Shown here piece by piece: positions 1 through 11,879 of a DNA stretch of 64,000 nucleotides (position 1 is the stretch's first letter; every line of letters starts with the position of its first letter). A program made the translations under genes and the position numbers. This stretch comes from Cynocephalus volans. Taxonomy: Eukaryota > Chordata > Mammalia > Dermoptera > Cynocephalidae. The stretch is taken from the NCBI RefSeq assembly GCF_027409185.1, contig NC_084463.1, positions 53,314,907-53,378,906 of the forward strand. The letters are read 5' to 3'. Under the pieces are notes generated by a model. That model made no database searches. It was not told where the DNA came from and saw only the letters and a program-made list of their open reading frames with translations.

Positions 1-88
1 GACCGGTCTCTCTGGGTGCCTTTGTAGCACTATGTAGATCTTTTTCGGGTCTTGTTCACCTTTGTATCACGCCTGGTATAAGCCGAGT

Positions 89-616
89 CTAGTGCCCACC
101 TGCAGCCTGCTCTCCAGCAGGTTCAAGCGGACCTGGGAACTCTCCTACCACACTATTCCCAACCAGAAATTTGTTAGGCTTTTTTCCAAACTGGTGGCCG
201 CAGAGATGGTATCTGCCTCCCAGTAACAGGGAGTTTACCTGGGGCCGGAGTCCAGGTTGTGGTGGAGTGACAGTCGGCCCGCCCGTACTTCCTTGCCCTC
301 CCAACACTGGCCTGGGACGCCCCTCGCCACCAGCGACGCCAGAGAACCATGGAGGGAGTGGGAGGGGAGGCTGGTCGGCAGGCTCCAGAAAGCCCCGCGC
401 CAGGCCAAGTAACTGGGAGGGCTCAGTGATGGCCGAGCTGGGAGGGGCTGCCTGCACCTGGGAAAATGGAGGCAGCCCCGGGGCGGTGAGTGGCCTGGTG
501 GTGCAGGTGGTATCTTGGAGGGCATCCAGCCCCTGAACAGAGCTGTGCCAGGGGTCACTCACAGTGCTGTGCCAGGTCGGGGGCTCACTCTGTCTCTGGT
601 TTGCCGCCTTCCCCAT
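89..616 (-). other. Open frame in L1 5' UTR (second sense frame)
   Basis: A 175-codon sense-strand open frame in the L1 5' UTR. It aligns without an indel over about 160 codons with the frame at 45,487-45,960 of another L1 copy, and both end in EQAAGG plus one residue. The predicted peptide is rich in Pro, Gly and Leu, with no recognised domain. It would lie upstream of ORF1 in the same orientation, unlike primate ORF0, which is antisense. Other frames here are also fairly open because the DNA is GC-rich, so coding is unproven. Confidence 0.3.
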
Positions 617-905
617 TCTCGGCCGCTGCCACCTCGGGCTGTTCAGTCACGGCGTGGCTAGGGCACTCCCAGGAATCTTCTTTAATGCCGGCCTGAAACC
701 TCGAATCCTGAATAGGGCAGCTGGCCGCCTTCAGCGCGGCCCCGGCCTCCGGGATCCTGGCTGCATCCACAGCAGCCCTGGCGCCATGTTCCCTGTTTCG
801 AGACTTGCTTTTGCAGCTAAGAAACAGTTCTTTCCTGCTCCACACTTCAAAGCTGTTGCCTGTAAGTGAGGCAGCCTCTCCTGCCGGGGGCAAAGTGGCG
901 GTCAC
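585..905 (-). other. Open frame in L1 5' UTR (first sense frame)
   Basis: A 106-codon open frame near the 5' end of the minus-strand L1. It corresponds to the frame at 45,196-45,477 in the other full-length copy; both contain RNREHGARAAVDAARI and KPETE near the end. The predicted peptide is charged and Ala/Glu rich, with no recognised domain. It overlaps the start of the following 5' UTR frame. Translation is not shown by the sequence; the openness could be a by-product of GC content and shared recent ancestry. Confidence 0.28.
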
Positions 906-1144
906 CCCCCACGACCGGCCAGCAGCGGCGTTGCTCCCTTAAGAGATGGCGAGAGGAATGTCCACAAGTTTCCCGGCTGCCTGAGGCTCAGTGGCCACCT
1001 TTTCCACCTCAGCTACTCCACGCCAACCGCCGCAGCCACCGCCATCTTGAAACGCCATATTCTCATTTTCTTTGGGGTAAATCAGCTGTGAAAGAGTTTG
1101 AATGAGGTTGTTTATGTATAGGTATCCCACCTAGTGGAGCATCA

Positions 1145-2800
1145 CTGTGGCCTGAACCCTCTCAGGGCTGCTTCAGGGCAGAGGCAAGAGAGTCAAAGAA
1201 AGGCGTAGCTTTCACTGCCCACGCAGTTATTCAGTCTAGTGCTTACTGTGCACAAGGGTTGGCCGATAATACCTCATTCAGTAGCTTCCTGAGACTGGGT
1301 GGTATTGGGTTGAGCCAACTTTCAAAAGGGAGAGGTGAGTTTGAGAATAGGCAAGGACCTAGGAAATGGTACTAATTAAAGAGAATTTGGGGGTGTTCTG
1401 CGTAGTACAGGAATAACCTGTCTTAGGTGAGAGGATCTGTCTGCAGTGCTCTCTAAACACACGCCCATTCCTTCAGTCTTCCCTCATTGTTCCCAGTGTC
1501 TGAGCTCTCTCAAATCCAGCCGAGCACCAATTTTGGCATCTAAAGATATGATGGTCTTTCTCTATCTTCATAGTTTTTTTTTCTGGTAATGCTGAAATGG
1601 TTTACCACTTATTTCTACCTTGTAAGGAAAGTGAAAACAATCGGATATGAGGAAATGTGAGTCACATGTTGCCCAGGGTCACATGATTTGTTGACATTAG
1701 ACACCCTGACTTTTTGGCTGCTGTTCTCCATTTTGCCCATGCTTCAGCCAAAACAAGCGTTTGTTCATTGTTGAGATTACTTTTGTAATGCTGAAGTCTA
1801 CTTAGAGCACACATTACTTTTACATACATTGCCTTAACATTGTTTATTTTAATCTCCAGTGCTTTCTGTGGATCGTGTCACCACAAAGAGTAAGTAACAC
1901 AAGTATTTGCACTTAATGTCAGTATTCTATCCTTGAAAATCACAAAGTTTGCAGATATTTATAAAAGCCAATTTTACATTACTAAAATGGGAAAGTTACA
2001 ATACTAGTGTGCTTCAAAAACTTGGTGGACAGATTCCTATTCACTTTTAATTATATTTTTCCATGAACTTTTGAAACTACCCTGCTACCTGTTCACTACA
2101 AACTCATAAGAAATAGACCTTTTTTATGTTGTTAAAGTAGACAACTTCTCTATGATATATTTGTTAAAAAACAAAATCTTGCACGATAGTTTACTGATAT
2201 GAAAACAATTGCTTTTTATGGTTCACATGGCTTGCGTTAGCAACAAGAACCTCAGTGAAGTCCTTTTAGTAGATGTTCATTGTAACATTCAAAACTTCTG
2301 CCTATGGATGTGAAGTAATACTGATTTTATTTGACATGTAATTTAACTTTCTCCCTCACATAATATTGTTCAAAACATATTGAGTTCTGGGGGCTTAGAT
2401 GAATCATTTAGTGATTGCCATGTAAGGAACAAATGAAAACCCAAATGGCTTTAAAATCCAGCCATTTTATCTTCTTGAAGTTCTAGGAATCCACATTTTG
2501 GGTGTGTTTAGCTGGGCAGCTCTCATGCTAGTGTTGCCTGGATTACCACTTCAGCTTCAGTCACCTGGTGCCTTGTCTGAGGCTGGTTGGTTCGAGATGG
2601 CTTTACTAACATGTCCTGTGGTTTCTTCTGACACTTAGCTGAGAACTGTCTGTCCAAAAGTGTAGCCCCGGTCTTCTTCACACTATGATGTGTTTAAGAA
2701 GGCAAGCACCAGTGGCCATTGCTTATCAAATTTATGTTTCCATGACATTTTCTAATGTGCCACTGGCCAAAACAAGTCACATAGCAAAGACCAGTTTGTG
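1145..2800 (+). repeat. Collinear repeated segment, copy 1
   Basis: Diverged but collinear with 4,696-6,250. Matching blocks in the same order include the 'AACCCTCTCA...GAGGCAAGAGAGTC' start, 'CAGTGCTCTCTAAA', 'CTGAAGTCTACTTAGA', 'AACACAAGT.TTT', and the end block around 'GGCTGGTTGGTTCGAGATGG' (2,580-2,797). The offset falls from about 3,550 to 3,380 bases, so copy 2 carries net deletions. No coding frame. It may be a local duplication or two insertions of one ancient interspersed repeat. Confidence 0.7.
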
Positions 2801-4207
2801 CACCTACCCTATGACCCTAGTATTTTATTCTAATATGCAGCATGCTCTAGAGCAGTTTTTTTAACCTGAATAATGTAATCCATTGAAGGTGGACAATTTA
2901 GTTTAGTTAGTGAGAATAAACTTTTGTAATGGATTCAAAGAGACTTACGATATTAATTTCTTGATTTTTAACAAATTTAAGGAAAATTAAGACTTCTTTT
3001 GTTATGCTTTAGAATAGAATGTACAAAATGCACGTGGGTTTTATGACCACAATACCTTCAACTTAACTAAGGAAATGTAAGCTAATTTTTAATGTCATCA
3101 ACTGCCCACATTCAAATTCCCCCATTTAGTCCACAATGTGTCAGGTTGTCAAACCAGGACTTTATATAGAAGCAGAATTTCACAGCTGTCATGTGAGTAG
3201 AGACTAATAGCGACCATCAGGACCTGGTTCACAGGCAGTGGGATTCACTGTCCAGGAAACAAACACTACTTCTTTTTTGCTTTGTAAGGGACTGGAGCAG
3301 AGGCCTGTGGAAAGGTAGTCTCTTCCTTCAATGTGGTTACTAGCAGAAGACCCTGAAAAAGAGATCTTTTGTATTCCCTCTACTCATGTGCCACTCCATC
3401 CATTCTTACCATCTTCTGCAAGAACATTTTAGAACCTGCAGGTCTCAGAGGCTGCTCTGTAGGCTGTGGGGTTGGATTCTTTGTCTCTGAAGGTAAATGT
3501 GAGAATAAAGGGGGAGCACTGCAGATGTCAGGAAGCCCTGGGGAGTGGAACTGGTGTCCCAGCACTTGGTGGAGTAATAACATTGGTGGATATTATTCAC
3601 CAATGCAAGTTGGAGCCATCGGTATGGAAAAGTATGAACACTGGGATCCAAAGATCTGGGGCTGGGAAAGACAGGACTGTGCTGTGCTTTCAGTGACTGC
3701 TTTATTAGAAGATAGTACACTGATGGGACAGCAGGTGTGTTTCTCTAGCTGTATGAAAGCTGGCTCCTGAAGTACAGTGAATGAATAAGTAAGGGGGTTT
3801 TGTAGAGAGCATACATATGGGAGGTCTGTTGTATAAGTTCAAATGACAACTCTGACACTGAAGAATCCAGGCAATGTTTCTAGCCTCTGTAGCATTCAGT
3901 CACCTGTCTGTAAATTGGGCATATTGACAATACTTGTGAAATGCCCACAATGTTCCACTGAAATAATTGTGAAATGTGTGCAGGCTCAGTGTTACTCTGT
4001 GGCAGTTGCATTTGTGGAGTTTCTTGGTGACTCTTCATCAAATGAAGTTTTGCTACTCTCCTGTACTGAGCTGCCTGCCTTAGATACCTGGTTTAAATTT
4101 ACAGAAGTTTTCACACAGCCCAGTTTCCAGAGACAGTGATTTCTAGGATAGAGGTCGGGGTACTATATGATGGTCTGCTTGTTTTGTTTTGGAGGAATGG
4201 AGGATAC
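2801..4207. other. Unassigned sequence between the two repeat copies
   Basis: AT-rich non-coding DNA. A 133-codon plus-strand frame at 3,369-3,770 has no recognisable motif, domain or splice context, and opposite-strand frames are equally open. I see no gene here. Confidence 0.5.
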
Positions 4208-4626
4208 TGTGGATAGACTGTCATCCCCCACAAACTCATTGATGCTTAACTTTTGTCCCACAATGTTCCAGGTATTGGAAACTTGGCCCCCACTGTAAAT
4301 GAAGAGAGTGGGAGATCCTTTTATGATAATTGAGGGAAGGGGCCTTGAAGAGATGATTACTTTGATGGTTCAATTGTGGACACGGGCATGGTTCTGAGGG
4401 CTTTAAAAGAAGAGCCCGTGAGAGTCTTCCTATTTCTCTGCTCTCCCATTTTCTGTCACATGAGACCTCTGTATTGCTATAAAGTCACCACGAAAGAAGA
4501 CCCTCAACAGATGTGTTCCTTGGAATTTGAACTTCCCAGCCTCTGAAACCATAAGCAATAAATATTTCATTTTTTTACAAAGTATCCAGTTTCACATATT
4601 TTGTTATAAGCAACTGAAGCAGACCA
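4208..4626 (+). mobile_element. MaLR-type LTR (MST/MLT1-like), solitary
   Basis: Begins TGTGG and shows the usual MaLR LTR order: a 'GGAAACTTGG' block, a 'TTGAAGAGATGATTA' block, 'TTTAAAAGAAGAGCCC', 'TCACATGAGACCTCTG', then 'CTTCCCAGCCTCTGAAACCA' with an AATAAATA polyadenylation signal, and 'TTTTGTTATAAGCAACTGAA' at the end. No internal region follows, so it is a solo LTR. The family name is from memory of consensus features. It directly precedes repeat copy 2. Confidence 0.75.
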
Positions 4627-4695
4627 ATTCAGAGGTGTTACAAAGTTAGAAGGAGGATGGCCCATGAATAAAAATCTCACATGAAAGAACACTCA

Positions 4696-6250
4696 TATGG
4701 CCCCAACCCTCTCACTGGTGCTTCGGGCCAGAGGCAAAAGAGTCCCAGAAAGTGGAAAATGTTAGATTTGCATTTAACAAGCAAGTATTGATTGTACTGC
4801 TTACCATGAACAAGAGGTGACTGCACTACATTTTCTGAAAGGTATCAATGACTGGGTGCTATTAGAAGGTTTCAAACAATTTTAAAAATGGAGAGGTGGA
4901 TTAGGCTGAGAGTAATAGGCAAGAGCCTAGAAAATAGTACTTATTGAAGTGGACTTGATGGTGTGGATTGGGGTTGTGGACACCTGTCAAACTTGAAAGG
5001 ATCTCTCCACAGTGCTCTCTAAATATACTTTCATATTTTAAATCTCCCCTCATTGATTATTTCCAGATCCTGAGCTCTCTAGAACTTTGTCTATTGTTCC
5101 ACTTGGCATCAAGAGATGTTCTTATGTTCCATGTATTCTGAGGTCTTTCTGCTTTTGATTAGTGCTACCCATTGTGCCACAATTAGCTGAAAACCAATGT
5201 TTGCTTCTTTTTGAGATAATTTTTGTCACACTGAAGTCCACTTAGAACACACATTGCTTTAAAATGCCTAATTTTAAACACCTTACCCTTTTTTAATTGC
5301 AACACTTTGGAAATTCTGTGAACTTAAAGGGTGAATAACACAAGTGTTTCTCCCTAATGTCAGTACTCTGTTTCTAAAAATCATAAATTCTGCAGAAAAA
5401 TAACAATAATCCTATTTTCCATCAATTGAAATGGGAACATCACACTTCATCACACTTCTCAAAACGAACAACAGGTAAATAAAACACAGTACGGTGCATG
5501 CATATGTCACAGAATTACGTAATGATGTAAGAAACTTAAAACGTAGTCTCTTGATCTCAAGAAAATTGCTTTTGTTTATTTCACATTGGTTCAACTGCAC
5601 CACAGTTCATTCAGTTAAATTTCATCCTGCTTTTCAAAACTCTTACATGTGGTTATAAAGTTCTGTTTATTGTATTTGGTATGTAATTGAAGAGTGTCTC
5701 TCCCACTCTCCAACTGGGTAAAGACATTGATTTCCAGTTGGTTAGATATATCAGCCTTTGCTGTGTAAAAAATCACAAAAATTTCGACCAGACACCAAAG
5801 TAAAAGGAAAAGAAATCAACAACAATGTATTGGCTTTAGAAGAAATTTTTAGTTTCATCACATTTCTATGAATCAGCATTTGGGTTGAGCTAAGTTGGGA
5901 AATTCCTCTATTGGTGTTGCCCAGATTACAGATGAGGCTGTAGGCACCTTGTGTTTTGACTGAGGCTAGTTGGTTCAAGATGGATTCACTAATATGTCCT
6001 GTGATTTGTGGTGACACTTGGCTACATCCTATGTCACCAACAGGATATTCCAAAGTTTCATCCGAATATGACTGTGTCCAAGAAGACAAGCCCCAGCAGC
6101 AAGGAATTTTTAAACCTATGTTGGCATCACATTTACTGATGTCCTCTGGGCCAAAGTAAGTCCAATGGCAAAGCTCAGGATATTGTCAGAGGGGACTATA
6201 TAAGGGTGTGGATACCTGGAGGCTTGTCATTTGGAACCATTTCTGGAAGA
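4696..6250 (+). repeat. Collinear repeated segment, copy 2
   Basis: Second copy of the segment at 1,145-2,800. It keeps the same block order and extends slightly further at its right end ('GGGGACTATATAAGGGTGTGG' near 6,190). Net deletions make it about 170 bases shorter over the shared part. Small open frames inside are not shared with copy 1, so nothing suggests coding. Confidence 0.7.
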
Positions 6251-8040
6251 CTGTACCACAAGAAATGTACATTATGTACATTTTTTCCTATGTAATTTTT
6301 GGTGGAAAATGTTGAATTGCAAGTTGCATATCTTGTAGGAAATTCAGATCTATAGAAGCTAGAGGTGTTGTAGAGGAAACACTCATATGGAATCCTGTGC
6401 CCTATCCACAAATTAACAGGAAAATGGATCATACAGCCCAAGTGCATTTTTATAACATTAACATTAGTGAAGATGTTAATGTTTCTTCCTCTAGTTTAAA
6501 TTATTTAATTATTCCTTAGAAAACAATAATTGTTGCTAAATCAGTAGGAAACATATGTTTTTATTTACTCCAGTAATAAATTTTCTCTAGTCTCTACCAA
6601 TAACTCACTTATGGGTTCATTTTCAGTAGGTCTTTGTAGCCCTTTCTTGAATATCAGACTCTTCTTTCACAAGGAAGCTTTTAAAACATTTATTTGTTTA
6701 TTTGTTTATTTTTGTCTTGTCTACAAAATGTGTAGCATGTTTTGATCAGGAGAACATAGGACCGATGTGAATTCTCTCATAACTCCACTTTTTTTGCCTT
6801 CTCTTTCAGCTATGCTTTCAGATTACCTTATGTGTATACAAGAGCAACAATAAATAAATACATTTCAATGAATTATTTACTTAATTATAACTTACTTTTT
6901 TTTTATTATATTGTATTCTATGAGCTTTACTGAGTCCATAAATTTAAAAAGAAAAGTAGAAATAAATAAAACTTAGTTAGTTTCAGAGAAATTTACATGA
7001 ATAAGATAAAGTTGGCATGTGTGTATAGGCAGGCTATGAGACCCCAGAATCATGTAAGTTGAGTACAAATTTGTCTCTTGTCTTTCTGATGTCCTGATGA
7101 AAAGACACACACCATTCTTAACATGATTAGATTGAAATCTGAGAAGAGAGCATGCTCAAATCACATATGACATCAAGACTTGCTGACACCAAACTCTGAA
7201 ACACTGTCTTCATTGATTGTACAGAAGATGATAGTGGGAAGCTTTTCACTACCAGCCTGGAAATAAACATTTTCAATATAAGGCACTGGACACAGCTACC
7301 TAGCACTAAGGCCAAACTCACCTTAAAGTTCTGGGGTTGTTAAAATACTGTGGTCCCAGACAGCTTTTGGAAGGCTGCACTTGATTCAGAGATAAAACCT
7401 GGAATGTTTGGAGGACTGAGTTGACCACAGGTCTTTAAGTAACTCTCCACACATTTCTCTTATCTGATCTCTACATGCAGGCTGTGCAGCAGACTGATCA
7501 ACATTCTATTTTCTGGCAAATATTCCCAGTGCTCATTTAAATTTTAACCCACTCAATGTAGTTATTAGTTCAGTTTTTCAAAAGCTCACCAACAACCTGA
7601 ACAATTTTAAATCTAAATATTATTTTCTAGTCTTTGCCTAACTTGAATCTTCTGCCATATTTGAAACGACTCTCTATGATTTGCCCCTGGAAATTCTACT
7701 GCTTGTTTACATCACTGCCTGTGGGATGTTTTTTCTTCTTTTCTGTTTCCCTGAATTCTTTTTTTCTTTTTTGCTACTTAACATAGCTCAACCAAGAGCT
7801 CCATCCTGGGCCCCATCTATTCACTTTGCAGTTCTCCTTGGCTGATGTAGTCCTCTCTGGTTTGCACTTCTATTTGTCTACATCTTGCACATCTTCTCCA
7901 GCCTTTAGACCTTAGGTTAAACGCTCTGTTGGATGCTTCCTTGTAGTTATCCAAAAGACATTTAAAGCTCAACAAATAAAAAATGAAAAAAGGAAAACCA
8001 CATTCTCTCTTCCCTTACTTGCAGTATCACTGTCATTCAG
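6251..8040. other. Unassigned non-coding sequence
   Basis: AT-rich, with a short (TTTATTTG)n-like run near 6,695 and several T-rich tracts. Open frames are below 85 codons without motifs. I recognise no gene or specific repeat. Confidence 0.5.
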
Positions 8041-8049
8041 CCAGTGACC

Positions 8050-8530
8050 CCAACTCACTGCCAGAGGGTAAACAAAACCAATGAAATTTTGTGCCCAACT
8101 TGCCCCCTTGACTGTTTAACCTCATTTCTTCGCTTCACAGACCAGTCACACCTTAACCTTAGGGCTAAAGTAAAGGGATCATAGGTTTCAGGGAGTGAGT
8201 GATTTATTCCAGCCAGTGGCATCAGTGATCTGAGCACAGACATCACAAGCCCCCCCCCAATGCCACATGCATTACAAGACACCTAGTGAATGGTGTCATT
8301 AAATTATTTTTCTTATGATGTTTCTTTGTAGTTATTCTTAGTAACAGGGACTTTTGCTGTATTAACATTGTGTTGCCTGAAGAGTAGGGAGGGCTCTTTG
8401 GCTGATGTCTGATTCTTCACTGCGTGCAGCTTCCTTGTCTGTAAGTCACCCTGATTAATAAATATGTCTGGTTACCAAATAGATCTGCCTGCTTTCTTCT
8501 TCAGTCTGAAAGTACATTCGCAACTTGGAG
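8050..8530 (+). mobile_element. Possible ERV1-type LTR remnant
   Basis: The segment ends in a 'CTTCCTTGTCTGTAAGTCACC' / 'TGATTAATAAATATG' block. This resembles the polyadenylation signal and R/U5 part of a gammaretrovirus-like LTR. The left edge is unclear. A weak match to retroviral sequence lies about 450 bases downstream, which supports an endogenous retrovirus remnant, but the assignment is tentative. Confidence 0.35.
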
Positions 8531-8969
8531 GGCACCATATTTTGATCCCCTTCCCACGCATTTACCAAAAGGAGATATTCTTCCGAAATACTATTTTTTA
8601 CTTTGTTCAGCTCTACTCATCTAGTATCAAGTCTAGTACTTTTGTCTGTTCTTTTCATTTCATTCTAATGTCTTTATTCTACTGTCTAATATACAGTGCC
8701 AATATTAACACAGGAGATTTGGTGCCCACAAACAAATACCATAACTATGTCTGTAATCTTCCTAAGCCAAAAGCTCTTCCATTGGTATTGCTAAACTTAT
8801 TTTTATCCTTGTTTGGGACAAATCAATTGCCTCCTTTTGAGAAAATAAATGAAAGACTCCTGCACTTAGAACAAGCAAGAATATTCTAGTATGTAAAAGG
8901 GAAATTTTTATGTTACTAGGAAAGCTGAATAATTTTTATTAAAAGAAATATTAAGTTAGTCAGGAAGTC

Positions 8970-10460
8970 CATTCACCGTGCATTCTCAGAAGAAAAAGAT
9001 AAAAAACATTATGATTTACAACCTGGAGATGTTATTTATTGAAAATAACATAAAAAAAATAATTCCCTACATCTGCATTGGAAGGGATTTTGTCAGGTAT
9101 TGAAAACTATTTTGGGGGCAGCTAACTGAAAGGCATTGCCTCTTGGACTCATTTTTCTTATTTTAAAAAGCCAAATTCACCTGAGTGGACTCCTTCCATC
9201 ACTGGAGATCTTCTGATAAAGATAACTCAGAAAAAAGTCTCTCTTTTAACCAGAGGAAGCAGAAAAATTCTGCATATACTGCTTTTCTCCAAATTCTCAA
9301 CCACGTCTCTGTAAGAACTTAGTTTTAATACATCCTTCCATTTATTTTATAATTGTTATTTTTGTACGTTTAGAAATTTTTTGTCTTCTAGATATTTTGT
9401 TCCATGTAAATGTCAGCCCTTGTAGTTTTTAGAATTTTGTGTTAACTTGGGAATATTTGTAGTCTTAGGTCTTTGCCAGACTATAAGACACATCACTTTG
9501 ATAAGACCCTAAAAAGACCTTCACTTACTTTTCTATCCTCAGGTTTTTTCCCCCAATGTTTGGTATAACAAGACAATACATCGGTCAGGCTAACTCAGTG
9601 TGTATCTGAGGGAAGAAAGTTAACTGATTGCTGGATATGTCACATATATCCTAGATCTATTCATGACTAATATATGCCACTAGTGATACCTGACGCTAAT
9701 TTTACAGATGTTCCTGATGTTACCATTTATCTGGAATAACCCTAATCAGCAGTGACCTTCTGAGTCCAAATACTTAATCACCTCAATACTTTTACTTCAT
9801 GCTTCAATCTATTTGCAACCATAAACTATATTCCCCCAGGGCTTACTTTTAAACCAATCCTCACACCTGGGCCACCCCAGTCTTATTCTCATTAGAAAAA
9901 TGTATTAAGAAAATGAACAAAAAATACTTATTATCTCAACTACTTCATTCGGTAGGTTACTAGCTAAATGGATTTGGAAAGCACATAAAGGATAAGATCC
10001 ATGGTTAAATTTGGTATTATCAAACCTTCTCCTGAACCAATCATTTAATGAAAACACCCTCTAAGGAAATACATGTGCCCCTTCAAAATGCATTTTTGTA
10101 TGTCGCATTGGTAGAAATTCCGTAATACAATGTTGGGCTTATCAATGACTTAATTGCTGGCAAAAGGAAGGGCTATGCCTATTGGGACATTTAATATCCT
10201 TTTAATTCTTACATAAAACGACTACAGGTCCACCCTTATCTCATTATCAACTAAGGAACAAAAGGGCTATGTTGGCAAGATATAATGATCACGTTGTTAA
10301 AAGTATATTGCAGAAGTGTGTGTCAACAGAGATATAATTTGAAACCCATATGCTATCATTGACCAAAAAGCTGAAGATACTGTCCAAAGCATTGCTGCTC
10401 AACAAAAATTTCTTGTCACAGAAGGTACCAGATAATAAAAGTGGATTAGATTGTTTGTTA
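8970..10460 (+). pseudogene. Decayed endogenous retrovirus internal sequence (pol end, possible env)
   Basis: In one frame, 9,020-9,200 resembles the C-terminal end of a gammaretroviral integrase: a DLQPGD motif, then an HWKG motif, then a hydrophobic/HLS end. The frame contains several stop codons. Further right, 9,800-10,460 has weak env-like composition only. The pol signature lies close to the LTR-like segment, so most of gag and pol would be missing. It is a fossil with no intact frame. Confidence 0.4.
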
Positions 10461-11035
10461 GCTAAACAAGTCCTGGGTCCTTTATAGATTTTCTAAATTT
10501 TCTTTTAAAATGAACATTTTTTTCCATATTTCATCTCTCTCCTCTCATATTGTCTCAAAGGCAGAGAAAGAAGACCAGATAGCACTTTGTGTGTTCTTCC
10601 CCCAAATCTCCTTAAACACACCTGTGAGATAGTGAGAAGAGCTTTCAAGTTGTTGTGTTATTGCAGGCAGTAGTGTTGCCAGTTCTTCTGCAGGACATGA
10701 TCCAGGTTAACATAAATGATAAAATCAACAGGTTAGAGGCAAAAGAAAGCATCTAATCAGGAACAGGGATTACAACCAAGGTAGCACTAAGGCACTGCAT
10801 CATTTGGGGGGTTCAAGAGGGCTTACATTTATGGAAATTTATTTAGATTTCAGAAACTGTTTCTAAGATCATTTCATTGGTGAGTTAAAGAAAGAAATCT
10901 TTAATCATTGGTAAAATAGGGCATTTGCTTTCACATGCAAGAGAAATCTATATACAGAGTATTTATAAAGACTAGGTCACTTACATTGCGGAGGGTGCAG
11001 ACACTAGTGCAGCAACTTGATTTCTCTTAATTTCT
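10461..11035. other. Unassigned non-coding sequence
   Basis: No open frame of note and no repeat I can name. It may be part of the neighbouring retroviral debris. Confidence 0.4.
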
Positions 11036-11039
11036 TTGT

Positions 11040-11420
11040 GGGTTTCAAGGTTCATAAATATTGCCAATGAAGTCAGCATCTCTAAATGGAGTCCTCGATG
11101 TCACGACTGGAATATTGCTATGCTGTCATGTACATGCCTTTTTCTTCAGTTTCCGATGAGATTTTTCTCACTTCCCTTCAGTCCCTCTCCAGGTGTCCTG
11201 AAGCACTTCCAGTTTGTACTAAAGGTCTCCTTTGAGGTCCAGCTCCTGCTCTGTCTCACAGCCAATGCCACATGTGGTAGCTACTTATTACTGCAGCATC
11301 TCATTTCCAGGTACCAAATTTCATTTCAGTTACCTACTGTGCTTAAAAGTCCACCTAGGAGACATGGAAATTTATATGAAATTATTACAACCTTTGGTTC
11401 TCTGGCTTAGAAAATCTTGC
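11040..11420 (-). mobile_element. Possible MaLR internal-region fragment
   Basis: On the minus strand, the stretch around 11,250-11,320 reads 'GGTACCTGGAAATGAGATGC' followed by a 'TGTGGCATTGGCTGTGAGAC' block. This resembles the start of MaLR (MLT1/MST) internal sequence. A 124-codon plus-strand frame overlaps it but shows no protein family features, so I do not call a gene. Confidence 0.35.
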
Positions 11421-11879
11421 AGGCTGGCTTACCTCCCACATACTTGCACTAAGCAGAAAGCATCGGAAAAAGATCGTTTGGAAGCACAACTGGACTTGTG
11501 TCCAAGAAGGCTCACCAGAGGCTGGCAGTGGGTGCTGCTGGAGACTCCTGGGGGCTGTCAATGATCATACCTGCTCATGGTCTTTCCATGAGGTTCTCTA
11601 TCAGGATGGTCACAGGCTTTGGAGTAAATAGGCATTGAAGCCACATTGGGAGCAAAAATTGCATGGGCTCTAGGCATACTTAAAAAGACACAGGTTTTTG
11701 TTTTTGTTTTACTATCTTAGCATGGATTTTTCTGAGTTCCCTCTTTTCCCACAGATAGCTGGTATTTTTGAGTTCCCGTTAAGATTGAAGATGACATTAT
11801 TTACATAAATGTAAAGTTGTTTTACAGTTAGCCTCTACCTGCAAAATTGCCACCAGACATGTACTATCCAGACCCTGAG

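Larger units (their letters stand above)
1..1060 (-). mobile_element. L1 5' UTR (element continues off the left edge)
   Basis: Read on the minus strand, this GC- and CpG-rich stretch matches the 5' UTR of the plus-strand L1 that begins at 44,992. Both start with a 'TTCAAGATGGCGGTGG' motif (here near 1,055) and stay collinear to the left edge (the edge corresponds to about 46,045 in the other copy). The ORF1/ORF2 body would lie outside the window. This region normally holds the internal RNA polymerase II promoter of the element. The 5' end looks intact, so the insertion is probably full length at its 5' side. The left flank and TSD cannot be checked here. Confidence 0.85.

Noticed and set aside
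171..536. 121-codon plus-strand frame and 107-codon minus-strand frame in the L1 5' UTR
   Set aside because: They overlap the sense frames shared between L1 copies; the only matching-strand counterpart in the other L1 is shorter and differently bounded. GC-rich DNA explains the openness.
8464..8889. 141-codon plus-strand frame
   Set aside because: Low-complexity hydrophobic reading of a T-rich segment overlapping an LTR-like region; no family features.
11036..11564. Overlapping 124- and 110-codon plus-strand frames
   Set aside because: The minus strand resembles MaLR internal sequence; the frames have no domain.
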